Shown in pieces: positions 8,813-18,320 of a stretch of 64,000 bases of DNA (position 1 is its first letter; each line of letters begins with the position of its first letter). Below the pieces are notes generated by a model, which did not search any database, had not been told where the DNA came from, and was given only the letters and a program-made list of their open reading frames with translations. The DNA is from Gemmatimonas sp. (lineage in GTDB: Bacteria; Gemmatimonadota; Gemmatimonadetes; Gemmatimonadales; Gemmatimonadaceae): NCBI RefSeq assembly GCF_027531815.1, contig NZ_JAPZSK010000014.1, positions 124,001 to 188,000 on the forward strand, written 5' to 3'. A program made the translations under genes and the position numbers.

Positions 8813-11297
8813 CACCCTGCGACTGAGCGGTGCGACGACGGGCATTGGCGAGACCGTCCTGTGTGCGCATTGCGGCTTGCCCGTCCCCGAGGGACTTGTG
8901 GACGACGCAGCCGAACGGCAGTTCTGCTGCACCGGGTGCCACACGGCGTTCACCATCCTGCATGAACACGGCCTCGACTCGTACTACGGCTTTGCCGAGC
9001 GCCGCGAGGCCCCGGTGCGCGCCTCGGGGCGCAGCTACGAGGAGTTCGATCACCCGGCGTTCGCGCAGCTGTATGTCACGCGCACGGCCGAAGGGCTATC
9101 GCGCACAGAGCTGTATCTCGAGGGGGTGCATTGCGCCTCGTGCGTCTGGCTCGTGGAGCGCATGCCGCTGCTGCAGAACGGCGTGGTGCGCGCCGAGCTC
9201 GACGTGCGCCGCTCGCTGGCGGTGGTGGAGTGGGATGCCGAAGCCACGCCGCTGTCGGCGATTGCGCGCGCGCTCGACCTGCTGGGGTATCCGCCGCATC
9301 CGTACCGCGGTGTGGCGCGGGCCGACATGCGACGGCGCGAGGACCGCGCCATGCTGGTGCGCATCGGCATCGCGGGCGCCATCGCCATCAACGTGATGCT
9401 GCTCGCCCTCGCACTGTACTCCGGTGAACTGAACGGCATGGAGTCGCGCTTTACCACCTTCTTCCGGTGGATGAGCTTCGCGGTTACGGTGCCGGCCTTC
9501 ATCTGGCCCGGGCGCGTGTTCTTTACCGGGGCGTGGGCGTCACTACGCACCAAGTCGCTGCACATGGATCTGCCCATCGCCATTGCCCTGGCGGCGGGAT
9601 TCGTGCGGGGCGCCATCAACACGGTCACCGGCGAAGGCCCCATCTACTTCGACGGGCTGGCGCTGCTCATCTTCGCGTTGCTGGTGGGGCGGTTCCTGCA
9701 GCAGCGTGGGCAGCGCATGGCCGCCGACGCGGCCGAACTGCTGCACGCCCTTGCGCCCAGCACCGCGCGCATCGTCGATGCGGGGAGTGCGAGCGAGCAG
9801 GTGCGGGACATCCCCACCGCCGCGCTGCTGCCGGGCATGGTGCTCGACGTGCGCGCCGGCGAGACGTTCGCCGCGGACGGCGTGGTGGTGCGTGGCAGCT
9901 CCAGCGTGAACGCGGCGCTGCTCACGGGAGAATCACGCCCCACGTCGGTGAGCGAAGGGACCACCGTGTACGCCGGCACCCTCAACGTGGCGGCCCCACT
10001 GCGCGTGCGTGTGGTCGAGGCGGGAGAAACCAGTCGCATTGCCAAACTACTGCGGCAGGTGGAGGAAAGTGCACGCCGCCGCGCGCCCATCGTGCAGATG
10101 GCGAATCGCCTGGCGGGCATTTTTACCGCCGTCGTGCTGGTGGTGGCGGTGGCCACCTTCGCCATCAAGACGCAGCTCAATGCGGGCGCAGCGCTCGACG
10201 ACGCCATCGCCCTGCTCATCGTGACGTGTCCGTGTGCGCTCGCGCTGGCCACCCCGCTGGCCATCACGGTGGCCGTGGGACGGGCAGCCGGCAACGGCAT
10301 GCTCATCAAGGGAGGCGACGCGCTGGAGCTGCTGGCCACACCCGGTACCCTCGTGCTCGACAAGACCGGCACCATTACCGAGGGGCGCACGGCCCTGGCG
10401 TCGTGGTCGGGACCCGAGTGGGTGAAGCCACTGGTCCTCGCGCTGGAGGAGGGCTCCTCGCATCCCCTCGCCGACGGCTTCCGCCGAGCCTGGCCCGGCC
10501 TCGCGGTGCCGGTGGTGGAGCAGTCGCGTCACGTGGTGGGCGGCGGGCTGGAGGGGGTGATTGACGGGCGCGTGGTGCGCATCGGCTCGCCGCGCTTCGT
10601 GGCCGAGGGCACGACGCACATCGCGCCCACCATGACGGCGGCGCTCGACACCATGGATCGCACCCTGACACCCGTGCACATCGCGGTGGACGGGGAGTTT
10701 GTGGCGTTGGCCGGCATGGGCGATCGCGTACGCGATGACGCGTTGGCGGCGCTGCAGGCACTGCGGGCGCGCGGCTGGCGCACGGTAATGCTGAGCGGCG
10801 ATGCGACCGATGTGGTGGCCGCCGTGGGACGGGCGCTCGACTTCGACGCGGCCGATGCCATCGGTGCCGCGTCGCCGGAGGACAAGCTGGCCTTCGTGGA
10901 GCACTGCAAGCAGCGGGGCACCGTGGTGATGGTGGGCGATGGCGTGAACGATGCCGCCGCGATTGCCGCAGCCCATGTGGGCATCGGCGTGCACGGCGGC
11001 GCCGAGGCGTGCCTGGCCAGCGCCGACATCTACCTCACGCGTCCCGGACTTTCCGCGCTGGTAGAGCTCACCGAAGGGGCGCGCCGCACCATGCGCGTCA
11101 TCCGGCGCAACATCGGCTTTTCCATTGCGTACAACCTCATCGGGGCGGGGATGGCCGTGATCGGGATGCTCACCCCGCTCATTGCCGCCGTGCTCATGCC
11201 AGCCAGCTCGATTACCGTCGTACTGGGCAGCTGGTACGGCCACACCTTCGCCCGCCGCTTGCGCGGCGGGGCGACCACCACGGAGTTGACGGCATGA
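8802..11297 (+). CDS. ccoI: CcoI/FixI, copper-translocating P1B-type ATPase
   Basis: Copper-exporting P-type ATPase that supplies copper for the CuB centre of cbb3 oxidase. The 831-residue protein begins with a Cys-rich segment (CAHCGLPVP, FCCTGCHTAF), then a heavy-metal-associated-like domain with GVHCASCVWLVE. Membrane motif CPC is at about 476-478 and the phosphorylation site DKTGT begins near residue 520. TGES (actuator), HP (SSHPLADGF) and GDGVNDAAA (hinge) are all present. Extended N terminus and operon position separate it from a general CopA. The stop overlaps the ccoS ATG. Confidence 0.96.
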   Translation: MATNTLRLSGATTGIGETVLCAHCGLPVPEGLVDDAAERQFCCTGCHTAFTILHEHGLDSYYGFAERREAPVRASGRSYEEFDHPAFAQLYVTRTAEGLSRTELYLEGVHCASCVWLVERMPLLQNGVVRAELDVRRSLAVVEWDAEATPLSAIARALDLLGYPPHPYRGVARADMRRREDRAMLVRIGIAGAIAINVMLLALALYSGELNGMESRFTTFFRWMSFAVTVPAFIWPGRVFFTGAWASLRTKSLHMDLPIAIALAAGFVRGAINTVTGEGPIYFDGLALLIFALLVGRFLQQRGQRMAADAAELLHALAPSTARIVDAGSASEQVRDIPTAALLPGMVLDVRAGETFAADGVVVRGSSSVNAALLTGESRPTSVSEGTTVYAGTLNVAAPLRVRVVEAGETSRIAKLLRQVEESARRRAPIVQMANRLAGIFTAVVLVVAVATFAIKTQLNAGAALDDAIALLIVTCPCALALATPLAITVAVGRAAGNGMLIKGGDALELLATPGTLVLDKTGTITEGRTALASWSGPEWVKPLVLALEEGSSHPLADGFRRAWPGLAVPVVEQSRHVVGGGLEGVIDGRVVRIGSPRFVAEGTTHIAPTMTAALDTMDRTLTPVHIAVDGEFVALAGMGDRVRDDALAALQALRARGWRTVMLSGDATDVVAAVGRALDFDAADAIGAASPEDKLAFVEHCKQRGTVVMVGDGVNDAAAIAAAHVGIGVHGGAEACLASADIYLTRPGLSALVELTEGARRTMRVIRRNIGFSIAYNLIGAGMAVIGMLTPLIAAVLMPASSITVVLGSWYGHTFARRLRGGATTTELTA

Positions 11298-11437
11298 GCG
11301 TGATCTTCATAGTGCTACCCCTGGCCATCCTCATCGTGGGCGCGGCGGTGGGGGCGTTCGTCTGGAGCGCCCGGAACGGCCAGATGGATGATCTGGAAAC
11401 TCCGGCCGTGCGGATGCTGCGCGACGAGGGGCGGTAG
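11294..11437 (+). CDS. ccoS: CcoS, small cbb3 maturation protein
   Basis: 47-residue membrane protein, one N-terminal helix (MSVIFIVLPLAILIVGAA) followed by FVWSARNGQMDDLETPAVRM. The GQMDDLETPA segment is the recognisable CcoS mark. CcoS is required for cofactor insertion into cbb3 oxidase in Rhodobacter. ATG at 11294 overlaps the ccoI stop (ATGA), so it is the last gene of the operon. It is easily missed because it is so short. Confidence 0.92.
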   Translation: MSVIFIVLPLAILIVGAAVGAFVWSARNGQMDDLETPAVRMLRDEGR

Positions 11438-11520
11438 GGGGAACGGGGTCGGAGACGCGTGATGCCGGGAATCTTCTCCGTCATCTTGTCCCGTCCGGCC
11501 GGGGAGCGGACATTTCCTCC

Positions 11521-11754
11521 ATGTCTACTCCTGATCACCTCGTCTCCTCCCCGACTGACGGCGGGGAGCGCCGGCGCAATCCCCGGCTGCGGGAGCTCGT
11601 CGACGAAATGCTGGCGTCCATCCGCGCCGCCACCAACGCCGATCTCTGGTCGCCCGAGGAGCGCGCGGCCTATGAGGCCGACATGGCGCGCATCATGGAC
11701 AGCGTGCGCCAGCAGGCATTGGGCGGACCGGCGGCGCGGGCGCGGCTGGAGTAG
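11521..11754 (+). CDS. Small hypothetical protein
   Basis: 77 residues, charged, no signal or membrane segment. Central part (RNPRLRELVDEMLASIRAAT then EERAAYEADMARIMDSVR) is predicted helical and amphipathic, so a small helical or coiled-coil protein is likely. I do not recognise the family. It lies 83 bases after ccoS and may be read from the same or a separate transcript. It converges on the downstream Uma2 gene. Confidence 0.55.
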   Translation: MSTPDHLVSSPTDGGERRRNPRLRELVDEMLASIRAATNADLWSPEERAAYEADMARIMDSVRQQALGGPAARARLE

Positions 11755-11801
11755 CGCGCGGGGCGGCGCGCCGGACGGCGCGGGGGGGCTGACACCCACC
11801 G

Positions 11802-12371
11802 CTACGCTGGCCCGACCACCTCGGTGAAGAACGGATCCAACACGATCACGAAGGGCGCGATGGCGCCCGCCGGCTGCCACACCAGCTCCTCCGTGTGGAT
11901 GCTTGGTCGTTCCTCGCCTGGCATCCAGCGCTCCACCAGACGCGAGTCGAGATCCACGATCCAGTACTCGATTCCCGCCCGCAGGTATCGCTCGCGTTTC
12001 ACCACGCGATCGAACCGCGCGGTACCCGGTGAAAGGACTTCCACGAACAGGAGCGCCTGCGCGCGCTCCTCGTAGGTCCGTGGCCGCCGCCCCTCCACCA
12101 GGGGCACCACGTAGAGGTCCGGCTGAACCAGTGTTCGGACGTCGAGCACCCATTCCGATGGCGCGACGAACACCGTGCCCACCCCGGCCGGGCGCACCAG
12201 CCCTTCCAGCAAGACGTTCAGCGCGGATACCGCGCCCTGGTGTGCGAGTCGCGGCGTCGGGCTCACCAGCAGCACCCCATCCACGCACTCGTACCGGTGC
12301 GACGGGTCGTCGGGGAGCGCCTGAACCTCGGCAGCGGTCCAGAGGCGATCGGCAAGGACGGGCATGGCCAT
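11802..12371 (-). CDS. Uma2 family protein (DUF820, PD-(D/E)XK fold), copy 1
   Basis: Uma2 proteins carry a restriction-endonuclease-like fold and are abundant in cyanobacteria and some other phyla; no cellular role is settled. Start ATG at 12371 gives 189 residues (MAMPVLADRLWTAAEVQAL). Family features: HRYECVDGVLLVSPTP near the N terminus, PDLYVVP, then LLFVEVLSPGTARFDRVVKR, with the D and E-x-V/K residues of the nuclease core, and IEYWIVDLDSRLVERW. It is nearly the same as the gene at 18680-19249 (about 34 differences in 189 aligned residues), and the similarity runs into the 5' flank. Confidence 0.88.
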   Translation of the reverse strand: MAMPVLADRLWTAAEVQALPDDPSHRYECVDGVLLVSPTPRLAHQGAVSALNVLLEGLVRPAGVGTVFVAPSEWVLDVRTLVQPDLYVVPLVEGRRPRTYEERAQALLFVEVLSPGTARFDRVVKRERYLRAGIEYWIVDLDSRLVERWMPGEERPSIHTEELVWQPAGAIAPFVIVLDPFFTEVVGPA

Positions 12372-12609
12372 AGTGTGCAGACGCGACGAGAGGATTGGCA
12401 AGCGGGCATGACGGTACGCTGTCACCGGTACGGGCGCCGTGTGTCATCCAATCGACGCACGTCGTGCCAATCCGACGACTGGCAAGCGCCACTGGTCGCT
12501 GTTCATGCACCTGGCCCAGGCCGCGCCGTGCCGCGGCGATCGCGCCTGCTGAGCGTTCTCGTCAGGGATTCCCGCTCACGCCCCGGAGCGCGCGCCCTAG
12601 CTTGGGAGC

Positions 12610-13761
12610 ATGAGGCTCGCATCCCTTCGTGCCGGGTGGCTGGTGGCCGTGGCGCTGCTGCTGCCGGCCTGCCGCTCGATGAGCCGCGCCACACCCCATG
12701 TGTCGGGGGTCGCGGATACGGTCTTCTACGTGTCGGCGCGCGCGCGCGCCGAGGGGCGGGATTCGCGCGAGCGCGCGCTGGCGCTCGAATACGGCATGGC
12801 CGTCATGCAGCGCCACCGGGGCACCCCCGAAGACCGTGGGGTGGGCCGCGACATCGTGGATAGCGTCCTGCTCGATTCCGCGCGGTTCGTCGAGCAGCTC
12901 CGGACGCGCGTGCAGGTGCAGCGCGCACCACTCGACCTGGCGATGCTGTATGTGCACGGCATGGGCACCTCGTTGCACGAGGCGTGGCAGTACACGGCCG
13001 CCGCGTCGGTGCAGAGTGGTACGCAGGTACCCTGGATCGTCTTCTGCTGGCCGGTCAGCGGTACAGGCGTGAGTCGACCGCAGCCCCATGCGTTCTTCAC
13101 CGCCGGGTACCACCGGGACGCCGCCATGGCGGACAGCGCCGGGGCGGCGTTCGCTCTGGCATTCAGCGTCGTGCGGACGGCGGTGCCGAGTACGCAGCTG
13201 GTGGTGGTGTCGCACTCCCTGGGGGGCCAGCTGGTGGGGCGGGCACTGCACGAGGACAGCACGCTGCGCGCAGGGCTCGAGCAGGCGCCGCTGCGCGCCC
13301 TGGTGTTCGCCATCCCCGACGTGAACGCCCAGGCGTTCAACGACACGCTGGCCCCGGCGCTGCGCTACACGGCCGCCCGGCGCGTGGTGTACGTAACGCG
13401 CAACGATCGCGCGATGATGATCGCGCGCCGCATCAACGGGACGCCGCGTGCCGGCTTGCGGACAGATGACGACTGGCGTGCTCCCGATTCGGCGCTCGTG
13501 GAAACCGTGGACGTCACGAACGCGGCCACCACCGAGGGGTGGTTTCAATCGCGCTTCGGCAGCCACCACGCCATCAAGCGCAAGACCGGGCTGCTCGTGG
13601 ACCTGGTCGTGATCGTCGGTGCCCTGCGCGACGCCACCTGCCGATCGCGCGGAGGCTTTGGCGAGGCCGACGCCGACGGGATCTGGCGACTGCAGCGCGT
13701 GGTGCCAACGACCAGCGACCTGCTCGCGTGCCCCACCATGTACAATGGAGCGCCACGATGA
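12610..13761 (+). CDS. DUF900-type alpha/beta hydrolase, lipoprotein
   Basis: 383-residue exported hydrolase. The N terminus is a lipoprotein signal (LVAVALLLPACRSM, lipobox LPAC), so it is anchored in a membrane. The alpha/beta hydrolase core has DLAMLYVHGMGTS, then the nucleophile elbow VVVSHSLGGQ with Ser203. This layout matches DUF900 (PF05990), whose members act on unknown esters. GGGAG lies 4 bases before the ATG. Its TGA overlaps the ATG of the following PLD-like gene (ATGA), so the two are translated together and likely act in the same envelope process. A late Cys pair (ATCRSRG, LLACPTM) could form a disulfide. Confidence 0.82.
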   Translation: MRLASLRAGWLVAVALLLPACRSMSRATPHVSGVADTVFYVSARARAEGRDSRERALALEYGMAVMQRHRGTPEDRGVGRDIVDSVLLDSARFVEQLRTRVQVQRAPLDLAMLYVHGMGTSLHEAWQYTAAASVQSGTQVPWIVFCWPVSGTGVSRPQPHAFFTAGYHRDAAMADSAGAAFALAFSVVRTAVPSTQLVVVSHSLGGQLVGRALHEDSTLRAGLEQAPLRALVFAIPDVNAQAFNDTLAPALRYTAARRVVYVTRNDRAMMIARRINGTPRAGLRTDDDWRAPDSALVETVDVTNAATTEGWFQSRFGSHHAIKRKTGLLVDLVVIVGALRDATCRSRGGFGEADADGIWRLQRVVPTTSDLLACPTMYNGAPR

Positions 13762-16700
13762 GGCGCGCCCTGCGCATCACGCTCGTGGCCGCCAGCCTCA
13801 CCGTGCCGACGGCGGCGACGGGACAGCCACCGACGCGACTGCCGGCCGACGGCGGTACCACCTTTTCGCTGGGACAACCCGGGGTATGGCTGCCAACCGG
13901 CGGTCTCTCCACCGGGATCGAACGTCGCGAGGGGGAACGCGTCACGGTTACCGAAGTGCGCGGTGGCATGTACGTCGAACTACTCAGCCGTGTGCTCGGT
14001 CTCGGTGGCCTTCATGCCGAGGGGTACGGTGGGCTGCTCGACACCCGCTTCAACGGCGGTGTGCGCCTGCGCGCCGTCTCGCCGTTCCTGCGACTCGGCA
14101 TCGGCGTGGACTACAGTGGACTGGACAAGCAGGTGCGGCCGCTCGTGTCGTTCACCCATCCGGTACGTCGTGGTGGCGTGCGTCACGATGGCAGCATGAT
14201 GCGCATCGATTATCGCGGTGGCCCCGAACGCATGATCACCGTAGGGGTCGATGTGCCGTTCCTGCGGAAGATTCCCCTCGGGACCACGCGCCCGCGTGAG
14301 GATCGCGTGGTGCTCCGCGATCGCGCGAGTCCCGAGGCGCCGCTGCCCGCGGGGCGCGCGGCCATGGCGGCAGCACTGGACAGCGCTCGTCAGGCGGCGC
14401 TCCGCATTCAGGAACTCGTCGTGCCCTGGGCCGACCATACGGGCGGCGGCGGCGCCGCCAGCGACACCGCCGTGGTGCAGCGGCTGCGGCGCATCGGCGC
14501 GCTGGCGCGTGGCACCACGTTGGAGGTCGAGGTCCGGCGGTGGCACGCGGCGCTCGATGTGGCCTTCTCCGCGGCGCTGCACAACGGGTCCGACGATACG
14601 GCCCAGGTCACCCCCGCAGGGCGGCGGGCCGCCGAGGCGGCACGCGACGTGCTGCTCGACGAAGTGATCGTGCCCTACGACCGTCTGCTCGGTCAGGCGA
14701 AGGACCGCGACACCACGCGCGATTTCGCCCTGCTGGCCCGCGGCGCGTTCCTGCGCTGGCTGCACGTGCAGGGCGGCATGCCGCGCCAGGCCATGCCCGA
14801 TGCCCTGGGCGTGTTCGGTGAGGTGCTCGACATCGTGGAGGAGGTGCGGCGCACCGCGCACGCGCAATGGAACGGCTCCCGTTTCGTGTGGCTCCCGTTG
14901 CAGCTCGCGCTGCTGCCGGAGCGACACGACACCCAGCAGGAGCTCGACGCGCTGGTGGCGCGCATGGCCGGCGAACCGGTAACGGAGGGGAATGACATCT
15001 CGTACGTGATCAACGAGCAGTTCCAGTACCAGCTGAGCCGCACGGTGCATGCGGCCCGCGAGTACCACGTGCTCTGGACCCACGACTTTCGGGGCAAGGA
15101 CGCGCGCGGCGATCCCGACGAGATGAGCTTCCGCCATGTCCTGCGCTCCTACCTGGCGGCCATGACGGCGCGCGTGCGCGAGTACGACAGCACGGGGGTC
15201 TTTCCCACGTACCTGATCATTCTCGATGAGTGGTTCTATCGCGCCAACACCTCGCGCCTGTGGCTGGACCTGCTCGAGGACCCGCTGGCGCACCGCGTGC
15301 GATTGCGGGAGGGGTTCGGTGCCTGGGAGGATTCGCTCGCGGCGGCGCAGCAGGCGCTGCGCGACGCCGTGTCGCGCTCATCGTTGCTTTCGGCGCAGCG
15401 CCGGCACTACGGCGAAAGATGGTTGCGATCGCTGCTGAAGGTGCACGTGAACATCACCAATGTCTCCGACCCCTCGTTCACGAGTTGGCGCGTAGCGACG
15501 GCCTTTCCGGTGCCCGATACCTGGATGCGTGACCACCGCAAACTGGTGGTGTACGACGTGTCCGAGCGCGACCCCTATCGCGGCGAGTCCATCGTGACCG
15601 GTGCCGGGATCGGGGAGCATTACGCGAATCTCTCCTGGGAGGATCGCTCGCTGCTCGTACGCGGACCGGCCAATCTGTCCCTCAAGACGGCGGCCCGGGA
15701 GCTGCTCCTGAGTCAGGGGGTGTCCCCCGACCGCATCCCTGCGGTGCTGCGCCCGCTGCCGCTGGCGCCCGACTACGCCGCGCTCGTGGAGCGGAACCGC
15801 GGCACCGTGGGGCGCGACCTGCGTGCGTTGCTCCTGCAGAACCGCACCGGATACGCGGACAAGAGCCTCAACGTCACGAAGGCGCTGCTCTACACGCTCA
15901 TGCCCGCGGGCTCCGTCATCAAGATTCCCGATTCGCTGTGGAACGGGACCTTCTGGGGCAGTGCGCTGCTGGGGGCCGCATTGCGTGGGGTGCGCGTGCT
16001 GGTGATTGCGCCCACGCTGGCCAACGCGCCAGCGCGCGCCTTCGGGTCGATGATTCGCAGTCGCGAGCTGCTCTGGCGCTTGGTCATGGCCGAGCAGCTG
16101 TTCGGCGACGTCATTCGCCGCGAGGGCGGCCTGCTCAAGGTGGGCTTGTACGCGTCGGAGATTCCCGTGAGCAATGTGCCGGGCAAGATCCTGTCCGTGC
16201 GTACCACGCTGGCCCGCGAGCCATGGCTGCGCGACCTGTTTGCCTTCCCGCCCAGTGTGTACGAGGGGCTCGACGAGCTCGCCGCCACGCTTGGGGCGCT
16301 GCCGACGCCGGTGCGCGACGGCAACGAGTTCGAGGCACGGGAACGGCCGCTGCTGCATCTCAAGGCCAACTTCATCGCCAGCCGCGAAGCCTGGTCGGTG
16401 ATGGCCCGCCGCGATTGGGTGGAGCTGACCCGCGAGTTCGTGCCACGCCGCATGTCGCAACTGCAGGCACGTGGCGCCGCCGTGGCCTCGTTCGGCGACA
16501 CCACCGGTGCCCGCATTGATGTGGGCGGCGACGTGGTGCGCCGCTGGTACGAGGCACTCCCCGCCGCACAACGCGACCGGGTGGTGTTCTATACCCTCAT
16601 CGGGTCGGCCAACCAGAACGATCGCAGCATGGTCAGTGATGGCGAGGCCTCCCTGCTCATGGCCGGCTGGCCCTCGGTGACTGCCACCATCGATCTCATC

Positions 16701-16814
16701 TCGCTCATCGGCCAGTCACGCTGGATCGACGATCCCGCCGTGCTCGACCAGCTGCTTCCCCGACGCAGCGCCGTGGCGACACGCATCGCCCACTGGTTCA
16801 AGTTCGCGTTCTGA
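13758..16814 (+). CDS. Very large secreted phospholipase D-like protein
   Basis: 1,018 residues, start ATG at 13758 overlapping the upstream hydrolase stop. A Sec signal (ALRITLVAASLTVPTAATG) is followed by ~130 residues rich in Gly and alternating hydrophobics (GGMYVELLSRVLGLGGLHAEG, FLRLGIGVDYS) that resemble outer-membrane beta strands. The C-terminal half has two PLD-type HKD motifs. The first is intact: HRKLVVYD at ~593, later ENLSWEDR-like context. The second, HLKANFIA at ~867, has Ala where Asp is expected, followed by GSANQNDRS at ~949. Enzymes of this superfamily cleave phosphodiesters by a His nucleophile. Known bacterial PLDs are about 500 residues, so over 450 residues between signal and first HKD are unexplained. 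Confidence 0.72.
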   Translation: MRRALRITLVAASLTVPTAATGQPPTRLPADGGTTFSLGQPGVWLPTGGLSTGIERREGERVTVTEVRGGMYVELLSRVLGLGGLHAEGYGGLLDTRFNGGVRLRAVSPFLRLGIGVDYSGLDKQVRPLVSFTHPVRRGGVRHDGSMMRIDYRGGPERMITVGVDVPFLRKIPLGTTRPREDRVVLRDRASPEAPLPAGRAAMAAALDSARQAALRIQELVVPWADHTGGGGAASDTAVVQRLRRIGALARGTTLEVEVRRWHAALDVAFSAALHNGSDDTAQVTPAGRRAAEAARDVLLDEVIVPYDRLLGQAKDRDTTRDFALLARGAFLRWLHVQGGMPRQAMPDALGVFGEVLDIVEEVRRTAHAQWNGSRFVWLPLQLALLPERHDTQQELDALVARMAGEPVTEGNDISYVINEQFQYQLSRTVHAAREYHVLWTHDFRGKDARGDPDEMSFRHVLRSYLAAMTARVREYDSTGVFPTYLIILDEWFYRANTSRLWLDLLEDPLAHRVRLREGFGAWEDSLAAAQQALRDAVSRSSLLSAQRRHYGERWLRSLLKVHVNITNVSDPSFTSWRVATAFPVPDTWMRDHRKLVVYDVSERDPYRGESIVTGAGIGEHYANLSWEDRSLLVRGPANLSLKTAARELLLSQGVSPDRIPAVLRPLPLAPDYAALVERNRGTVGRDLRALLLQNRTGYADKSLNVTKALLYTLMPAGSVIKIPDSLWNGTFWGSALLGAALRGVRVLVIAPTLANAPARAFGSMIRSRELLWRLVMAEQLFGDVIRREGGLLKVGLYASEIPVSNVPGKILSVRTTLAREPWLRDLFAFPPSVYEGLDELAATLGALPTPVRDGNEFEARERPLLHLKANFIASREAWSVMARRDWVELTREFVPRRMSQLQARGAAVASFGDTTGARIDVGGDVVRRWYEALPAAQRDRVVFYTLIGSANQNDRSMVSDGEASLLMAGWPSVTATIDLISLIGQSRWIDDPAVLDQLLPRRSAVATRIAHWFKFAF

Positions 16815-16842
16815 TCGCGCTCTGACCGGGTCCTGTTCGCAC

Positions 16843-18159
16843 CTACTTCTTCGCGCTCAGGGTGAGGTAGTCCGTGGCCAGGTTCGTCATGGCGCGGACA
16901 CCCGTGATGAGCGCGCCTTCGTCGGCGAAGAAGAGCGGCGAGTGGTTCACGGGCACGGTGTTCGGGTCCTTGTCCTTGGGCGTGACCCCGAGGAAGAAGA
17001 AGATGCCCGGAATCTCCCGGGTGAACACCGGGAAATCTTCGCTTCCCATCACAGGGTTGATGAACGCCACGTCGCCCGACACCCGCCGCAGCGTGGGAAG
17101 CATGCGGTCGGTGAGCGAGGTGTCGTTCTTCGTCACCAGCCCGCCGCGATCCACTTGCACGATGGCCGTGGCGCCGGCGGAGCGCGCGATGTCCTCGGCC
17201 GTGCGCTCGATGCGCATGGCGATGTCGGCACGCATGGCATCGTCGAAGGTGCGCAGCGTGCCCACCATGACAACGCTGTCCGGGATGATGTTGCTGCGGT
17301 TGCCGCCGCTGATCTGCCCCACCGTGAGCACACTGGGGAGATACGCCACGTTCACCTGACGGCTGGCGATCGTCTGCAGCCCCAGCACGATCTGCGACGA
17401 GACCACGATGGGGTCCACCCCCGACCACGGCTGGGAGCCGTGCGTCTGCTTCCCCTTCACGATGATCTTGAAGTTACCGGCGGCCGCCATGATGGGCCCT
17501 GGCCGCACCCCGATCTGCCCCACGCGATTGGGCCACACATGCAGCCCGAACACCGCGCTTGGCACCGGTGCCTTGAGTGCGCCATCGTCCACCATGGCCT
17601 GCGCCCCGCCCAGCCCTTCCTCCGCAGGCTGAAAGAGGAACTTGATCGTGCCCGGGAGCTGCGCCTTCATGCCGGCGAGTACCTCGGCCGCGCCCATGAG
17701 AATGGCGACGTGATTGTCGTGGCCGCACGCATGCATGACACCGACTTCCTGTCCCTGCCACTGCGTACGCACCGTGCTCTTGAAGGGCAGATCCACCAGT
17801 TCCGTGACCGGCAGCGCGTCCATATCGGCGCGCAGTGCGACCACGGGGCCGGGCCTGCCGCCGCGCAGAATGCCGACCACGCCGGTGCGGCCCACCGGGG
17901 CCTGCACCTCGAGCCCGAGCTTGCGCAGATGATCGGCCACGAGCGACGCCGTGCGCTTCTCCTCGAAGCTGAGCTCCGGATGCTGGTGGATGTCTCGGCG
18001 CCAGGCGACCACCTTGGGCATCACGGCGGGCAGCCGGCTTTCGATGAGCTTGGCCAGCTCGGATGGCGCAGCGGACTGGGCCGCAGCGGGGGAGATGACG
18101 AGCGCGACGGCGGCCGCACTGGTGGCGGCCGCGCTGGCGGCAAGACGGAACAGGCGCAT
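16843..18159 (-). CDS. M20 family amidohydrolase (hippurate/IAA-amino acid hydrolase type), exported
   Basis: Zn-dependent amidase or aminoacylase that removes acyl groups from N-acyl amino acids. ATG at 18159 gives 438 residues with a Sec signal (AAAVALVISPAAAQSAAP). Metal and active-site motifs: ALRADMDALPV, MHACGHDNHVAILMG, FQPAEEGLGGAQ, and a late HSPLFFADE. The dimerisation (lid) domain starts around GKQTHGSQPWSGVDP. These are the marks of the AmhX/HipO/ILR1 subgroup. The exact N-acyl substrate is unknown. It converges on the PLD-like gene and diverges from the YegP-like gene. Confidence 0.92.
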   Translation of the reverse strand: MRLFRLAASAAATSAAAVALVISPAAAQSAAPSELAKLIESRLPAVMPKVVAWRRDIHQHPELSFEEKRTASLVADHLRKLGLEVQAPVGRTGVVGILRGGRPGPVVALRADMDALPVTELVDLPFKSTVRTQWQGQEVGVMHACGHDNHVAILMGAAEVLAGMKAQLPGTIKFLFQPAEEGLGGAQAMVDDGALKAPVPSAVFGLHVWPNRVGQIGVRPGPIMAAAGNFKIIVKGKQTHGSQPWSGVDPIVVSSQIVLGLQTIASRQVNVAYLPSVLTVGQISGGNRSNIIPDSVVMVGTLRTFDDAMRADIAMRIERTAEDIARSAGATAIVQVDRGGLVTKNDTSLTDRMLPTLRRVSGDVAFINPVMGSEDFPVFTREIPGIFFFLGVTPKDKDPNTVPVNHSPLFFADEGALITGVRAMTNLATDYLTLSAKK

Positions 18160-18320
18160 CAGTGACTCCGTGGTAGGGAAACGCCGCGCGGCGGCGGCGA
18201 GTGCTGACTGGCAAACTACGGATGTCGGGTTTTCGGCGATAGAGCGACGGCTGCCGGCGACTACCTTGACGGTACCTCCCCGATACGTTCCCACCACTTC
18301 ATCCCCACGCAGGAGACGTC

